A DNA stretch of 64,000 nt from Protaetiibacter mangrovi (GCF_024752305.1 NZ_JANTHX010000004.1:434001-498000); one strand, 5' to 3'. Shown: positions 7,293-16,887, numbered from the stretch's first letter. The notes: generated by a model from the letters alone, not told the origin. Translations and numbers: made by a program.

Positions 7293-9463
7293 CGGGATCC
7301 TCCCGTCCGGCGACGGCTCGACACCTGCCGCCAGGTCGCGTCCTGCAGGTCGGTGAGCGGCTGGCCCTCCGCGTCGCGGTCGTGACGCAGCCATGCGCCG
7401 TCGGCCTCGAGCTCCCACGCCGAGGTGCTCGCATCCATCGCGAGGTCGAACAGCTCGGCCGTCTCGGCGATGTGGGCGGGCGCGTCGAGCCGCACGAGGG
7501 CCTCGACGCGGCGGTCGAGGTTGCGGTGCATCATGTCGGCGCTGCCGATGTAGACCTGCGGGTCGCCGTCGTTCGCGAACGCGAAGATGCGCGAGTGCTC
7601 GAGGTAGCGCCCGAGGATCGAGCGCACCCGGATGTTCTCGCTGAGCCCCGGCACCCCGGGCCGCAGGGAGCAGATGCCGCGCACCCACACCTCGACGGGC
7701 ACCCCCGCCTGGCTCGCGCGGTAGAGCCCGTCGATGATGGCCTCGTCGACCATCGAGTTCACCTTGATCCGGATGCCGGAGGGCTTGCCGAGCCGCGCGT
7801 TGTCGGCCTCCTGCTCGATGTTCTTGAGCAGCGCCTTGCGCAGGTAGCGGGGTGCGACGAGCAGCCGCTTGAACTTCTTCTCGATGGCGTAACCCGAGAG
7901 CTCGTTGAAGAGCCGCGTGAGGTCCTTGCCGACGGTGTCGTCGTCGGTCAGCAGGCCGAGGTCTTCGTAGATGCGGCTGGTCTTCGGGTTGTAGTTGCCG
8001 GTGCCGATGTGGCTGTAGTGCTTGAGCTCGCCGCCCTCCTGACGCACGACGAGGGCGAGCTTGCAGTGGGTCTTGAGACCGACGAGACCGTAGACGACGT
8101 GGACGCCGGCCCGTTCGAGCTTGCGCGCCCAGGAGATGTTGGCCTGCTCGTCGAAGCGGGCCTTGATCTCGACGAGCGCGAGCACGGCCTTGCCCGCCTC
8201 GGCGGCGTCGATGAGCGCCTCGACGATGGGGCTGTCGCCGCTCGTGCGGTAGAGGGTCTGCTTGATGGCGAGCACGTTCGGGTCGGCCGCGGCCTGCTCG
8301 AGGAACGCCTGCACGCTCGTCGCGAACGACTCGTAGGGGTGGTGCAGCAGGATGTCGCCCTTGCTGATGGAGGCGAAGATGTCGGGCTTCTCGGTGGGTT
8401 CGGCGGGCTGCAGCGCGACCGAGGTCGTCGGCACCCGGCGCGGGTAGCGCAGCTCCGGGCGGTCGAGGCCCGACAGCTCGAAGAGGCCGCCGAGGTCGAG
8501 CGGGGAGGGCAGCCGGTACACCTCGCGGTCGGTGATGCGCAGCTCCTGCATGAGCAGCCCGAGGGTCACCTCGTCCATGTCGTCCGAGATCTCGAGGCGG
8601 ATGGGCGAGCCGAAGCGTCGGCGCAGCAGCTCCTTCTCGAGCGCCTGCAGCAGGTTCTCGGTCTCGTCCTCCTCGATGACGACGTCCTCGTTGCGGGTCA
8701 CCCGGAACTCGTGGTGCTCGAGCACCTCCATGCCCGGGAACAGCTCGCCGAGGTGGTTGGCGATCAGATCCTCGAGGGGGATGTAGCGGCGGATGCCGGT
8801 GGTCTCCGGCAGCTGCACGAACCGCGGCAGGTTGGTGGGCACCTTGAGGCGCGCGAACTCCACCTTGTCGGTCTTCGGGTTGCGCACCCGGATCGCGAGG
8901 TTGAGTGAGAGCCCGGAGATGTAGGGGAACGGATGCGCCGGGTCGACGGCGAGCGGCATCAGCACCGGGAAGATCTGGTTCTGGAAGATGTCGTGCACCC
9001 GCTCGCGGTCGACCTCGTCGAGGTCGCTCCAGTTCTCGATGTGGATGCCGGCATCGTCGAGCGCGGGCTTGACGAGGTCGTGGAACGCGCGCGCGTGGCG
9101 CTCCTGCAGCTCGTGCGCGCGCTCGGAGATGTCCTCGAGCACCTCGAGCGGGGCCCGGCCGACGTTGGTCGGAACGGCGAGGCCGGTGTCGATACGGCGC
9201 TTGAGGCCCGCGACGCGCACCATGAAGAACTCGTCGAGGTTCGAGGCGAAGATGGCGAGGAAGTTGGAGCGTTCGAGCAGCGGGAGGGCCGGGTCCTCGG
9301 CGAGTTCGAGCACCCGCTGGTTGAAGGCCAGCCAGCTGATCTCGCGGTCGAGGAAGCGGTCGGGAGGCAGCGTGCCGTCGTCGACGGGGGCGGGATCGGC
9401 CTCGTAGTCGTCGAGCAGATCGGCGGCCAGCGTCGCGTCTCCGAGCGGGCTGTTCGTCTCCAT
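7289..9463 (-). CDS. ppk: Polyphosphate kinase
   Basis: A 724-aa PPK1-type kinase that polymerises the gamma phosphate of ATP into polyphosphate. The N-terminal domain starts around [17 protein letters not shown]. The phospholipase-D-like catalytic half contains [14 protein letters not shown], with one conserved His, and [11 protein letters not shown], with the second. [16 protein letters not shown]-like sequence ([17 protein letters not shown]) marks the ATP-binding region. The length is typical. The ATG at 9463 is preceded by an AGGA-type ribosome site. It is the first gene of a ppk-mutT1 pair directly upstream of pstS, which links polyphosphate storage with phosphate uptake. Confidence 0.96.
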   Translation of the reverse strand: METNSPLGDATLAADLLDDYEADPAPVDDGTLPPDRFLDREISWLAFNQRVLELAEDPALPLLERSNFLAIFASNLDEFFMVRVAGLKRRIDTGLAVPTNVGRAPLEVLEDISERAHELQERHARAFHDLVKPALDDAGIHIENWSDLDEVDRERVHDIFQNQIFPVLMPLAVDPAHPFPYISGLSLNLAIRVRNPKTDKVEFARLKVPTNLPRFVQLPETTGIRRYIPLEDLIANHLGELFPGMEVLEHHEFRVTRNEDVVIEEDETENLLQALEKELLRRRFGSPIRLEISDDMDEVTLGLLMQELRITDREVYRLPSPLDLGGLFELSGLDRPELRYPRRVPTTSVALQPAEPTEKPDIFASISKGDILLHHPYESFATSVQAFLEQAAADPNVLAIKQTLYRTSGDSPIVEALIDAAEAGKAVLALVEIKARFDEQANISWARKLERAGVHVVYGLVGLKTHCKLALVVRQEGGELKHYSHIGTGNYNPKTSRIYEDLGLLTDDDTVGKDLTRLFNELSGYAIEKKFKRLLVAPRYLRKALLKNIEQEADNARLGKPSGIRIKVNSMVDEAIIDGLYRASQAGVPVEVWVRGICSLRPGVPGLSENIRVRSILGRYLEHSRIFAFANDGDPQVYIGSADMMHRNLDRRVEALVRLDAPAHIAETAELFDLAMDASTSAWELEADGAWLRHDRDAEGQPLTDLQDATWRQVSSRRRTGGSR

Positions 9464-9509
9464 CGCCCCATCCTGCCAGCAATGGCGTGACGCATCCGTG
9501 AATAGGGGG

Positions 9510-9977
9510 CTACTGCTCCATGGATTCGGGGGAGGCGATCGCCCGGGCCGATCCGAGCATCGCGTCGAGGCGCGCGGCGCCGAGGCGCTCGGAGAGCTCG
9601 GCGGAGACGGCACGGGAGCTGCGTGCGGCGTCGAGGCAGAACGCGATGCCGCGTTCGGTGAGCTCGACGCGCACGGCCCGGCCGTCGTCGGGGTCGGGGC
9701 CGGTGCGCACGTAGCCGGCCTCCTCGACGTCGCGCACGAGCATCCCCATCGCCTGCCGGGTGAGTCCGGCGTGCGCTGCGAGATCGGTGATGCGGCTGCC
9801 GCCGGCGTCGAGCCCGGCGAAGACGGGCAGGTGCGCGGGTCGGATCGCGTCGTGGCCCCGGGCGTGCAGGTGCCGGAACAGGGCGCTCCGCGCCGCGCGC
9901 TCGGCGGCCCCGAGGGTCAGCGCGACGTCGGCGGCGAGCGCCTCGGCGAGCTCGTCGAGCTCGGATCCGTCCGACAT
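9510..9977 (-). CDS. MarR-family transcriptional regulator
   Basis: A 155-aa winged-helix repressor. The DNA-binding part shows [20 protein letters not shown] as recognition region and a wing with [18 protein letters not shown], typical of MarR. The ATG at 9977 is chosen because AAGGACG lies 6-12 nt before it; an in-frame TTG at 10,004 would extend the protein by nine residues. It is divergent from a peroxiredoxin-like gene, and the 87-nt intergenic space holds two 12-bp direct repeats. Regulation of that neighbour and of itself is the natural inference. No sensor Cys pair is present; there is a single Cys near the C-terminus. Confidence 0.88.
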   Translation of the reverse strand: MSDGSELDELAEALAADVALTLGAAERAARSALFRHLHARGHDAIRPAHLPVFAGLDAGGSRITDLAAHAGLTRQAMGMLVRDVEEAGYVRTGPDPDDGRAVRVELTERGIAFCLDAARSSRAVSAELSERLGAARLDAMLGSARAIASPESMEQ

Positions 9978-9989
9978 GGGCAACGTCCT

Positions 9990-10022
9990 TGACAAATTAG
10001 GCAATCGACCTGACTATTTAGG
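9990..10022. promoter_or_regulatory. Candidate MarR operator and divergent promoter
   Basis: TGACAAATTAGG (9990-10001) and TGACTATTTAGG (10,011-10,022) agree at 10 of 12 positions and are 21 bp apart, two helical turns. A TTGACA -35 box at 9989-9994 overlaps the first copy. A plausible -10 (GACTAT, 10,012-10,017) at 17-bp spacing falls in the second copy, so a bound regulator would block the promoter of the peroxiredoxin-like gene. The region is unusually AT-rich for this chromosome. Confidence 0.55.
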
Positions 10023-10064
10023 AAAGCACCTTTACTAGTTCATCTCGACCGCAGAAAGCACATT

Positions 10065-10526
10065 ATGCCGAACGACATCGTCCTCCCCGCCCGGGGCACC
10101 GCCTTCCCCGCCCTCGACCTCGTCGACGCCGACGGGCACGTCGCGCCGCTCTCCGAGCTGATCGGCGGACGCCGCGCCGTCGTGCACTTCATGCGCTCGC
10201 CCAGCTGCCCGGTCTGCCTCGGCCACGGCGCCGTCCTGCAGCGGATGCGGTCGGCCGGCGAGATCCCCGACGTGCCCATCGTGTTCGTCGCACCCGGGGG
10301 AGCGGATGCGGCGGCCGAGGCGCAGGCGCGACTCGCCGGGCGCGGCATCGTCGTGCGCGCATCCGACGACGCGCACCCGGCGCTCGGCCTCGGCCGCTTC
10401 CTCGCGCTGCAGCACAGCGGCACCTTCGTGCTCGACGCGGACGGCGCGGTGCTCTCGGCCGTGTCGGCGGCGATCCCGACCGCGAGCTTCTCGCGCGCGG
10501 CGACGATCGACGCGCTGCGGGACTAG
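10065..10526 (+). CDS. Peroxiredoxin-like (AhpC/TSA fold) protein
   Basis: A 153-aa thioredoxin-fold protein of the redoxin/AhpC-TSA type. After a short N-terminal strand it has [13 protein letters not shown], a CxxC pair where peroxiredoxins place the peroxidatic Cys. Later it has [18 protein letters not shown] and [13 protein letters not shown] as in AhpC-family proteins. There is no signal peptide, so it acts in the cytoplasm. The likely role is reduction of peroxides or other oxidants under control of the divergent MarR regulator. The substrate is not evident from sequence. Its stop overlaps the convergent glnR stop by a few bases. Confidence 0.8.
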   Translation: MPNDIVLPARGTAFPALDLVDADGHVAPLSELIGGRRAVVHFMRSPSCPVCLGHGAVLQRMRSAGEIPDVPIVFVAPGGADAAAEAQARLAGRGIVVRASDDAHPALGLGRFLALQHSGTFVLDADGAVLSAVSAAIPTASFSRAATIDALRD

Positions 10527-11197
10527 ACCCCGACCTGCTCGTCCTCGTAGACGTTGAAGCGATAGCCGACGTTGCGCACCGTGCCGATCAGCGACTCGAG
10601 GTCGCCGAGCTTCGCGCGCAGGCGGCGCACGTGCACGTCGACGGTGCGGGTGCCGCCGAAGTAGTCGTACCCCCACACCTCGCTGAGCAGCTGCTCGCGC
10701 GTGAACACGCGGCTCGGGTGGGTGGCGAGGAAGCGCAGCAGCTCGAACTCCTTGAAGGTGAGGTCGAGCGGGCGACCGTGCACCTTCGCCGAGTAGCTCG
10801 CCTCGTCGATCACGACGCCGGAGGCCTGGATCTTGGAGACCGAGTTCTCCTTGGCGAGCCGGTCGATCACCAGGCGGATGCGGGCGTCGACCTCGGCGGG
10901 ACCGGCGGTCGACAGGATGACCTCGTCGACCCCCCAGTCGGCGGAGACCGCGGTGAGCCCGCCCTCCGTCAGCACGAGCACGAGCGGCACGCCGAGCCCG
11001 GTGGTGCGGAGGATCTTGCACAGCGACTTGGCGCTCGCCAGATCCTGACGCGCATCGACGAAGACGAGGTCCGAGGTGGGCGCGTTGACGAGAGACGCGG
11101 GCTCCGCGGGGATCACGCGCACGCGGTGGCTGAGCAGTCCCAGCGCCGGCAGCACATCCGTGTCGGCGGCGGAGCTCAATATCAGCAGCTGCGCCAC
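10523..11197 (-). CDS. glnR: GlnR-type winged-helix response regulator
   Basis: A 224-aa OmpR-family regulator closely resembling actinobacterial GlnR, the global nitrogen regulator. The receiver domain starts with [20 protein letters not shown] and contains [15 protein letters not shown], with the Asp equivalent to the pseudo-phosphorylation site, and [16 protein letters not shown]. The C-terminal wHTH contains [20 protein letters not shown] and [15 protein letters not shown]. No kinase is adjacent, as is normal for GlnR. The GTG at 11,195-11,197 is preceded by AAAGGA. No GlnR targets such as glnA or amtB are in the window. Confidence 0.9.
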   Translation of the reverse strand: MAQLLILSSAADTDVLPALGLLSHRVRVIPAEPASLVNAPTSDLVFVDARQDLASAKSLCKILRTTGLGVPLVLVLTEGGLTAVSADWGVDEVILSTAGPAEVDARIRLVIDRLAKENSVSKIQASGVVIDEASYSAKVHGRPLDLTFKEFELLRFLATHPSRVFTREQLLSEVWGYDYFGGTRTVDVHVRRLRAKLGDLESLIGTVRNVGYRFNVYEDEQVGV

Positions 11198-11323
11198 GCA
11201 GGTCCTTTCGAGGCGGTATCGGGTCTCGTCGCTAGGGCACAGTGTACGCAGGCCCGGGCCCGCGGCTCTCCTCGGGCCCCGCGCGGGGCCCCGGACGGGG
11301 GGCGACGCCGTAGGCTGGGCACC

Positions 11324-11599
11324 GTGTCCAGCTCGTTGCGCAGCGTGATCCCCGTCTGGGTCCTCGCCCTCGTCGGCGCCGTCGCGGTCGCGTTCATCGC
11401 ATCCGCCGCCCCGCTCGTCTGGCTGCCCGTCGTGTTGGCGCTCGCGGTGCTGCTCACCTTCACCATCCAGCTCTCCCTCGCGCGCAAGGAGGGGTTCGTG
11501 GAGCGGATCGTGGCGAGCCTCGGCGGGGCGTTCCTCATCCTCGTGCTCGCGACGCTGCTCATCTGGGCGTTCGGCGGCCTGACGGCCGGCGCGGCCTGA
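11324..11599 (+). CDS. Small membrane protein (three predicted helices)
   Basis: A 91-aa protein with three hydrophobic segments, at about residues 8-25, 28-47 and 63-82, separated by a short cytoplasmic-type loop with Lys and Arg. No catalytic motif is seen, and it is not recognised. A TAGGCT -10 box at 11,311-11,316 is only 7 nt from the GTG start, so the mRNA is probably leaderless. It lies between divergent glnR and a 36-aa membrane peptide. Confidence 0.6.
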   Translation: MSSSLRSVIPVWVLALVGAVAVAFIASAAPLVWLPVVLALAVLLTFTIQLSLARKEGFVERIVASLGGAFLILVLATLLIWAFGGLTAGAA

Positions 11600-11618
11600 T
11601 CGCACTAGACTCGATCCC

Positions 11619-11729
11619 ATGATGCTGGCGCTCGAGCTCTTCTTCATCGGTCTGCTCGGCCTCGCGACGCTCTCCATCGGGGCCGTCTCGGTCGTCGTGC
11701 TCTACAACCTCTTCCGCGGCCAGCGCTGA
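11619..11729 (+). CDS. Small single-helix membrane peptide (36 aa)
   Basis: A short ORF starting ATGATGCTGGCG and ending in FRGQR. Residues 8-29 are continuously hydrophobic ([20 protein letters not shown]), consistent with one membrane helix followed by a basic tail. TAGACT at 11,606-11,611 lies 7 nt before the ATG, the same leaderless layout as neighbouring real genes, and the stop is four bases before the next start. I do not recognise a family. Confidence 0.5.
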   Translation: MMLALELFFIGLLGLATLSIGAVSVVVLYNLFRGQR

Positions 11730-11733
11730 GGCC

Positions 11734-12366
11734 GTGTTCGAGCTCGACGTCGACCTGCCGGCCGAACTCGTCCCGCTCTCCTGGCTGATCGGCGTCTGGG
11801 AGGGCAGCGGTGTCGTGGCCTACAAGGTGGGCGACGAGGTGCGCGAGCACGAGTTCGGGCAGCGCGTCGCGTTCAGCCACGACGGCACCCCGCACCTGCA
11901 GTACTCGTGCACCGCGTGGCTGCTGCCCGAGACCGACGCCGCGGCGTCCGATGACGACGTGGCGCCGCATCCGCGCCATCTGTTCTCGGAGATCGGCTAC
12001 TGGCGGCTTTCGCGCCCGCTCGTCGACGCCGACGACGGCCCGGCGATGCTCCCCGGCACAGCAGCGCCGATCTTCCGGACCGCCGACGCCGTCGAGACGC
12101 TGCGCAACGGTCGCGGCGCCTTCGACATCGAGGTGATGCTCGTGCAGCCGGGCGGGGTCAGCGAGCTCTACCTCGGCGAGATCAACGGCCCGCGCATCGA
12201 CCTCGCGACGGATGCCGTGCTGCGTTCCGGCACGGCGAAGGACTACGCCGCGGCCACCCGCCTCTACGGTCTCGTCGACGACCACCTGCTGTGGGCGTGG
12301 GACATCGCGGCACTCGGCCAGGACCTGCGCACCCACGCGTCGGGGCGGTTGGGGCGCGTCGAATGA
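11734..12366 (+). CDS. Nitrobindin-like / FABP-family heme-binding protein
   Basis: A 210-aa beta-barrel protein of the THAP4/nitrobindin family (DUF1794). The family signature GxWxGxG is present as GVWEGSG near residue 20. The C-terminal strand-loop has ALGQDLRTHASGRL, carrying the His that ligates heme in nitrobindins. Such proteins bind ferric heme and react with nitric oxide or peroxynitrite. There is a hydrophilic insertion with DAAASDDDVAP. It starts with GTG and overlaps the next gene as ATGA, so the two are coupled. Confidence 0.8.
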   Translation: MFELDVDLPAELVPLSWLIGVWEGSGVVAYKVGDEVREHEFGQRVAFSHDGTPHLQYSCTAWLLPETDAAASDDDVAPHPRHLFSEIGYWRLSRPLVDADDGPAMLPGTAAPIFRTADAVETLRNGRGAFDIEVMLVQPGGVSELYLGEINGPRIDLATDAVLRSGTAKDYAAATRLYGLVDDHLLWAWDIAALGQDLRTHASGRLGRVE

Positions 12367-13445
12367 CCTCCCCCTTCGCGGATCGGGACGGCGCCGTGGG
12401 CGACCCGCCCGAGCACTACGGCGACCCGATCGGCGAGCAGCGTCCGCTCGCCGCCGGAACCGCGATCGTCGACCTCTCCGACCGCGACGTCGTCTCGCTC
12501 ACCGGACCCGACCGCCTTCGCCTCGTCGACTCGCTCACCTCGCAGTCGCTCGCGGGCCTCGCGCCGGGCGACTCCGCCGAGACCCTGCTGCTCGACCCCT
12601 CGGGCCGCATCGAGTACGCCGCGCGCGTGCTCGACGACGGCGAGGTCGCGTGGCTGCTGATGGATGCGGGCACGGGTGCCGGTTTCGCCGCCTTCCTCGA
12701 CCGGATGCGGTTCATGCTGCAGGTCGTCGTCGCCGACCGCTCGGGCGAGTTCGCGACCGTCGGCACCTTCGGCGACGCCCCCGCCGCCACCGCGGCGCCG
12801 AACGGGGTGCCGCTGGTCTGGGTCGACCCCTGGGGCGTCGTGCAGGCGGGCGGATTCCAGTACGCCGCCGGCACGCATCCGGCCGACGGCTGGAGCTACC
12901 GCGAGGCGCTCGTGGAGCGCGAGCGGCTGCCCGAACTGGCCGGACTGCCCGCCGCGGGAACCCTCGCGCTCGAGGCGCTGCGGATCGCCGCCTGGCGCCC
13001 GCGGGCCGCGACCGAACTGGACGGCACCTCGCTGCCGCACGAGTTCGACTGGCTCCGCTCGGCCGTTCACCTCGCGAAGGGCTGCTACCGCGGCCAGGAG
13101 ACGGTCGCCAAGGTGCACAACCTCGGCCACCCCCCGCGGCGGCTCGTGATGCTGCACCTCGACGGCTCCGACGGCGTGCTGCCCGCGGCCGGCGACGAGG
13201 TGCGGCTCGGCCGCCCCGATTCCGAGGGCGCCGCGGTCGGACGCGTCACCGCCGCCGCCTGGCACCACGAGCTCGGACCGGTGGCGCTGGCGATCCTCAA
13301 GCGGTCCGCGGATCCGGCATCCGAGCTCACGGTCGTCGTCGACGACGTGCTCGTGCCGGCGGCCCAGCAGGTGATCGTGCCGCCCGACGCGGGCGCGACC
13401 GCCGACGTGCCGCGCATCCCGCGCCTGGGTGCGGTGCGGCGCTGA
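12363..13445 (+). CDS. ygfZ: YgfZ/GcvT-fold folate-binding protein
   Basis: A 360-aa protein of the YgfZ family, tetrahydrofolate-dependent helpers in iron-sulfur cluster assembly or repair. The diagnostic motif KGCYRGQE is present near residue 238 as KGCYRGQETVAKV, with the invariant Cys. An N-terminal GcvT-like part contains RLRLVDSLTSQSL, and there is a C-terminal beta domain. Its ATG overlaps the TGA of the nitrobindin gene by four bases, suggesting co-translation of two proteins concerned with oxidant-sensitive metal centres. Confidence 0.9.
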   Translation: MTSPFADRDGAVGDPPEHYGDPIGEQRPLAAGTAIVDLSDRDVVSLTGPDRLRLVDSLTSQSLAGLAPGDSAETLLLDPSGRIEYAARVLDDGEVAWLLMDAGTGAGFAAFLDRMRFMLQVVVADRSGEFATVGTFGDAPAATAAPNGVPLVWVDPWGVVQAGGFQYAAGTHPADGWSYREALVERERLPELAGLPAAGTLALEALRIAAWRPRAATELDGTSLPHEFDWLRSAVHLAKGCYRGQETVAKVHNLGHPPRRLVMLHLDGSDGVLPAAGDEVRLGRPDSEGAAVGRVTAAAWHHELGPVALAILKRSADPASELTVVVDDVLVPAAQQVIVPPDAGATADVPRIPRLGAVRR

Positions 13446-13446
13446 G

Positions 13447-14574
13447 GTGACGGAGCGGTCCGACGCGAGCGTGAGCGCCGAGCTGCGCCGACTCGAGCGC
13501 CGGGTGCGGCGCCAGGTGGACCTGCGGATGGCGGGTCGTCGGGTGTGGGAGTCGCTCCCCGCGATCCTGCAGATCCTCACCGCGGTGGCCGCCGCCTACG
13601 CGATCGCCCACTGGGGTCTCGGACATGCCGTGCCGCTCCTCGCGATCACGGTGACCATCAACTCGCTCGGCTTCACCCGCGACGCCCGGCCCGTGCGGGT
13701 GGCCGAGTCGGTCGTCGGCATCCTGCTGGGGATCGCCCTCGGCGACGCGCTCGCACTGCTCGTCGGGCGCGGCCTCTGGCAGCTGCTGCTCGTGCTCGCC
13801 GCGGTGTTCGTGGTGGGCCGCGCCGTCTCGGCGAACCCGTCGTTCGCGGTGGCGGCGGCCGTGCCGTCGGCGCTCGTCGTGATGCTGCCCGATCCGGTCG
13901 GCGGTCCGTTCACGCGCTCCCTCGACGGCCTCGTCGGCGGGGTCGTCGCGCTGCTCGTCACCGCGCTCATCCCGCGCGACCCGCGTCGCTCGGCGGCCCG
14001 CGACGGCCGCGCCCTGTTCTCGGTGCTCGAGGAGTCGCTCGGCTCGATCGTCGACGCGCTCGCGCACGCGGACCCCGCGGCCGCGGACCTCGCCCTCACC
14101 CGACTGCGGCGCACCCAGCCGCTCGTCGACGCCTGGGGCACCTCGCTCGACTCGGCGATCTCGATCGCCCGCATCTCGCCGTGGGTCAACCGGCACCTGC
14201 CCGAGCTGCGGCGCAGCACCCGGGTGCTGCGGGGCGCGGACCTGGCGACCCGTCACCTGCGCACGATCGCCCGCCGCTCCGAGTTCCTGGTGCGCGACGG
14301 CCGTGCGCGGCCGGCGCTCGCCGGGCTCGTCTCGCAGCTCGCCTCGGGGGTGCGCATGCTCGGGCGCGAGCAGGACGACCCCGAGCTCGCGGGGGCCGCA
14401 CGGGCGGACCTCACGCGCCTCGCCGCGCGGCTCGACCCGGCCGAGGTGCTGCCCGGTGCCCCCGTGACGGACGTCGCCATCCTGCTGCTGCTGCGCCCGC
14501 TCGCCGTCGACCTGCTCGACGCATCCGGTCTCGACCCCGACGCCGCGCGCGCCCTGCTGCCCCCCGTGGCGTGA
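13447..14574 (+). CDS. FUSC/aromatic-acid-exporter-type membrane protein
   Basis: A 375-aa integral membrane protein. After a basic N-terminal helix, residues ~40-185 hold about six hydrophobic segments including LLAITVTINSLGF and LLVLAAVFVVGRAV, ending in the cytoplasmic sequence LIPRDPRR typical of FUSC-like proteins. The C-terminal half is a soluble helical domain rich in Arg and Leu. Family members are linked to export of aromatic acids or fusaric acid, but no substrate can be read from the sequence. The GTG at 13,447 is two bases after the stop of the ygfZ-like gene. Confidence 0.75.
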   Translation: MTERSDASVSAELRRLERRVRRQVDLRMAGRRVWESLPAILQILTAVAAAYAIAHWGLGHAVPLLAITVTINSLGFTRDARPVRVAESVVGILLGIALGDALALLVGRGLWQLLLVLAAVFVVGRAVSANPSFAVAAAVPSALVVMLPDPVGGPFTRSLDGLVGGVVALLVTALIPRDPRRSAARDGRALFSVLEESLGSIVDALAHADPAAADLALTRLRRTQPLVDAWGTSLDSAISIARISPWVNRHLPELRRSTRVLRGADLATRHLRTIARRSEFLVRDGRARPALAGLVSQLASGVRMLGREQDDPELAGAARADLTRLAARLDPAEVLPGAPVTDVAILLLLRPLAVDLLDASGLDPDAARALLPPVA

Positions 14575-14583
14575 CCCCTACCC

Positions 14584-14723
14584 GAGGCGTCACTTTGTGT
14601 CGCCTCCCAGCAGCTTTGGACGACCCAAATCGACGCCTCACAGGCACACCTGCCGACGGGAGAGATCGAGGCGTCACTTTGTGTCGCTTGCGTGGTGAGG
14701 GACGCGACGCAAAGTGACGCCTC
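14584..14723. repeat. Three copies of a 20-bp unit, two of them inverted
   Basis: GAGGCGTCACTTTGTGTCGC occurs at 14,584-14,603 and 14,668-14,687. Its reverse complement with one mismatch is at 14,704-14,723, so the second and third copies form a hairpin with a 16-nt loop. The rest of the 160-nt gap between the FUSC-type gene and the convergent methyltransferase shows nothing else. The layout is that of a REP/BIME-type element. Confidence 0.7.
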
Positions 14724-14734
14724 GAGAACGAGCC

Positions 14735-15538
14735 TCAGGGGTTCGGGGCGACGGCGAGCCAGGGGAGGGCGAGCTCGCCGAGACGCCAGCGGGCTCGGCC
14801 GCCGAGCGGCGGGGTGTCGAGCACGGGCCACGAGTCGCGGACGGATGCCACGGCCGCCTGCCAGCGCTGCACCGGCCCGTAGACCGACAGCGGCGCATGC
14901 GTCGCCCACGCCCGGTCGAGGTCGACGAGCAGCGCGTGCACGCGCTCGCCCGGCACGTTGCGGTGGATGAGCGCCTTCGGCAGCCGCTCGGCCACGATCG
15001 AGGGCGCCTCGAGCTCGGCCAGGCGCAGCGAGATCGTGAAGGTGTGCGGCCCGTCGGCGTCGAGCGTCACCCAGCTCGAGATCCGCCCCAGCTCGTCGCA
15101 GGTGCCCTCGACGAGCTGCCCGCCGGGGGCGAGGCGCGTGCCCATCCGCGCCCAGGCATCGGCGACCTCCGCCTCGTCGTACTGCCGCAGCACGTTGAAC
15201 GCCCGGATGATCGCGGGCCGGCGCCCGCCGTCGGTCGGCACCTCGAAGCCGCCGAGCCGGAAGCTCACCCCCGGCGCGGCGGCCGCGGAGGCGAGGCGCA
15301 CCCGCTCGGGGTCGATCTCGATGCCGAGCACCTCCACGTCCGAGCGCACCCGCGCGAGCCGCGCCCGCAGCTCGTTGCTCGTGGTGGCGGACGCCCCGTA
15401 GCCCAGGTCGACGACGAGCGGATCCTCCGCCGCCCTGAGCGCCGGCAGCGCGGCGATCCACCGGTCCACCCGGCGCAGCCGGTTGACCCCGGTGGTGCCG
15501 CGCGTGATCCGTCCCTCCGGCCTGCCCGCTCTCGCCAT
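14735..15538 (-). CDS. Class I SAM-dependent methyltransferase
   Basis: A 267-aa Rossmann-fold methyltransferase. Motif I is LVVDLGYGASATTSNELRA, followed by an acidic strand end VEVLGIEIDPERV that would bind the ribose of SAM. IIRAFNVLRQYDEAEV resembles motif IV, and GTRLAPGGQLVEGTCDE motif V. The substrate is unknown; there is no RNA- or DNA-binding domain. It stands alone between the repeat element and divergent gpmA. Confidence 0.8.
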   Translation of the reverse strand: MARAGRPEGRITRGTTGVNRLRRVDRWIAALPALRAAEDPLVVDLGYGASATTSNELRARLARVRSDVEVLGIEIDPERVRLASAAAAPGVSFRLGGFEVPTDGGRRPAIIRAFNVLRQYDEAEVADAWARMGTRLAPGGQLVEGTCDELGRISSWVTLDADGPHTFTISLRLAELEAPSIVAERLPKALIHRNVPGERVHALLVDLDRAWATHAPLSVYGPVQRWQAAVASVRDSWPVLDTPPLGGRARWRLGELALPWLAVAPNP

Positions 15539-15576
15539 CGCGCCCCACGTTATCGCCGCCTGGGTAGGCTTTCCGC

Positions 15577-16323
15577 ATGACCTCCACGCTCATCCTGCTG
15601 CGCCACGGCAACTCCGAATGGAACCAGAAGAACCTCTTCACCGGATGGGTCGACGTGCGGCTCTCGGAGCAGGGCGTCGCCGAGGCGAAGCGCGCCGGCG
15701 AGCTGCTCGCCGAGTCCGGGCTGGCGCCCGAGATCCTCTACACGAGCGTGCTCACCCGCGCCATCCAGACCGCGAACCTCGCACTCGAGGTGGCCGACCG
15801 GCTGTGGATCCCGGTCAAGCGCAGCTGGCGCCTCAACGAGCGCCACTACGGTGCGCTGCAGGGACTCGACAAGGCCGAGACCCTCGAGAAGTACGGCCCC
15901 GAGCAGTTCCAGACCTGGCGCCGCAGCTTCGACACCCCGCCGCCGCCGCTCGACGACGACGCCCCGTACAGCCAGGTGGGCGACGAGCGCTACGCCGACC
16001 TCCCCGACGCGGAGCTGCCGCGCACCGAGAGCCTGAAGCTCGTGATCGACCGCATGCTGCCCTATTGGTTCTCGGACATCACGACCGACCTCGCCGCCGG
16101 CAGGACGGTGCTCGTCACGGCCCACGGCAACTCGCTGCGCGCGCTCGTGAAGCACCTCGACGGCATCAGCGACGCCGACATCGCCGAGCTCAACATCCCG
16201 ACCGGCATCCCGCTCGTCTACGAGCTCGACGACGACTTCCGCCCCACCGCCCCCGGCCGCTACCTCGACCCCGAGGCCGCCGAGGCCGGGGCCGCCGCGG
16301 TCGCCGCCCAGGGCAAGAAGTAG
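15577..16323 (+). CDS. gpmA: 2,3-bisphosphoglycerate-dependent phosphoglycerate mutase
   Basis: A 248-aa glycolytic enzyme interconverting 3- and 2-phosphoglycerate. The phospho-His motif is [18 protein letters not shown] at the N-terminus; [17 protein letters not shown] and [17 protein letters not shown] complete the active site. The length is normal. TAGGCT at 15,565-15,570 is 6 nt before the ATG and there is no Shine-Dalgarno, so the transcript is probably leaderless. Confidence 0.97.
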   Translation: MTSTLILLRHGNSEWNQKNLFTGWVDVRLSEQGVAEAKRAGELLAESGLAPEILYTSVLTRAIQTANLALEVADRLWIPVKRSWRLNERHYGALQGLDKAETLEKYGPEQFQTWRRSFDTPPPPLDDDAPYSQVGDERYADLPDAELPRTESLKLVIDRMLPYWFSDITTDLAAGRTVLVTAHGNSLRALVKHLDGISDADIAELNIPTGIPLVYELDDDFRPTAPGRYLDPEAAEAGAAAVAAQGKK

Positions 16324-16355
16324 GGTCCGCGGGGCGCCGGCAGGTCGGTGGCACG

Positions 16356-16559
16356 ATGCTCCCCGAGCCGGACAACGCCGCGTCGATGTGGGTGCTGCTC
16401 TTCTGGGGCTTCATCCAGTTCGTCGTCGGCGCAGGGCTCGTCGTGCTGGCGTACGTTGCCATCTCCCGGGCGCTCGGGTACGGCGTGGAAGCCGGGAGGA
16501 AGGCTCTCCGGCGGAGCAGACCCGACAGGTCCCCTGCCGAATCCGAGCCCCACAACTGA
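16356..16559 (+). CDS. Small single-pass membrane protein (67 aa)
   Basis: A 67-aa protein with one long hydrophobic segment at residues 11-36 (WVLLFWGFIQFVVGAGLVVL) and a basic, hydrophilic C-terminal tail. It sits 32 nt after gpmA and 16 nt before the thiamine-binding-type gene, all on the plus strand. The start is chosen as the first ATG before the membrane segment, with only a weak ribosome site. Not recognised. Confidence 0.5.
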   Translation: MLPEPDNAASMWVLLFWGFIQFVVGAGLVVLAYVAISRALGYGVEAGRKALRRSRPDRSPAESEPHN

Positions 16560-16575
16560 GTCGAAAGGTCGCCCC

Positions 16576-16887
16576 ATGCTCGTCGCGTTCTCCGTCGCCC
16601 CGTCCGGAACGGGGGATGCCGACGGCTCGGTGCACGACGCCGTCGCCGCCGCCGTGCAGATCGTGCGCGAGTCGGGGCTGCCGAACCGCACCACCTCGAT
16701 GTTCACCGAGCTCGAGGGGGAGTGGGACGAGGTCATGGACGTCGTCAAGCGCGCCACGGATGCGGTGGCCGCCTACGGCTCGCGGGTGTCGCTCGTGCTG
16801 AAGGCCGACATCCGCCCCGGGTACTCGGGCGAGCTGGACGGCAAGGTCGAGCGCCTCGAGCGCGCGATCGACGAGCTCGGCTCCTAG
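16576..16887 (+). CDS. MTH1187-family thiamine-binding protein
   Basis: A 103-aa protein of the UPF0045/MTH1187 family, small ferredoxin-like proteins of the same fold as the thiamine-binding YkoF. It begins MLVAFSVAPSG, contains SMFTELEGEWDEVMDVVKRA and VSLVLKADIRPG, and ends with a helix carrying VERLERAIDELG. A GAAAGG ribosome site precedes the ATG. Thiamine binding is inferred from the family; the cellular role is unknown. Its stop is a few bases from the stop of the convergent LuxR-type gene. Confidence 0.8.
   Translation: MLVAFSVAPSGTGDADGSVHDAVAAAVQIVRESGLPNRTTSMFTELEGEWDEVMDVVKRATDAVAAYGSRVSLVLKADIRPGYSGELDGKVERLERAIDELGS

Noticed and set aside
6351-9482. A 1043-codon open frame running through ppk into mutT1.
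   Set aside because: Only the last 313 codons match a protein family (MutT1); the upstream part is a shadow of ppk in another frame.
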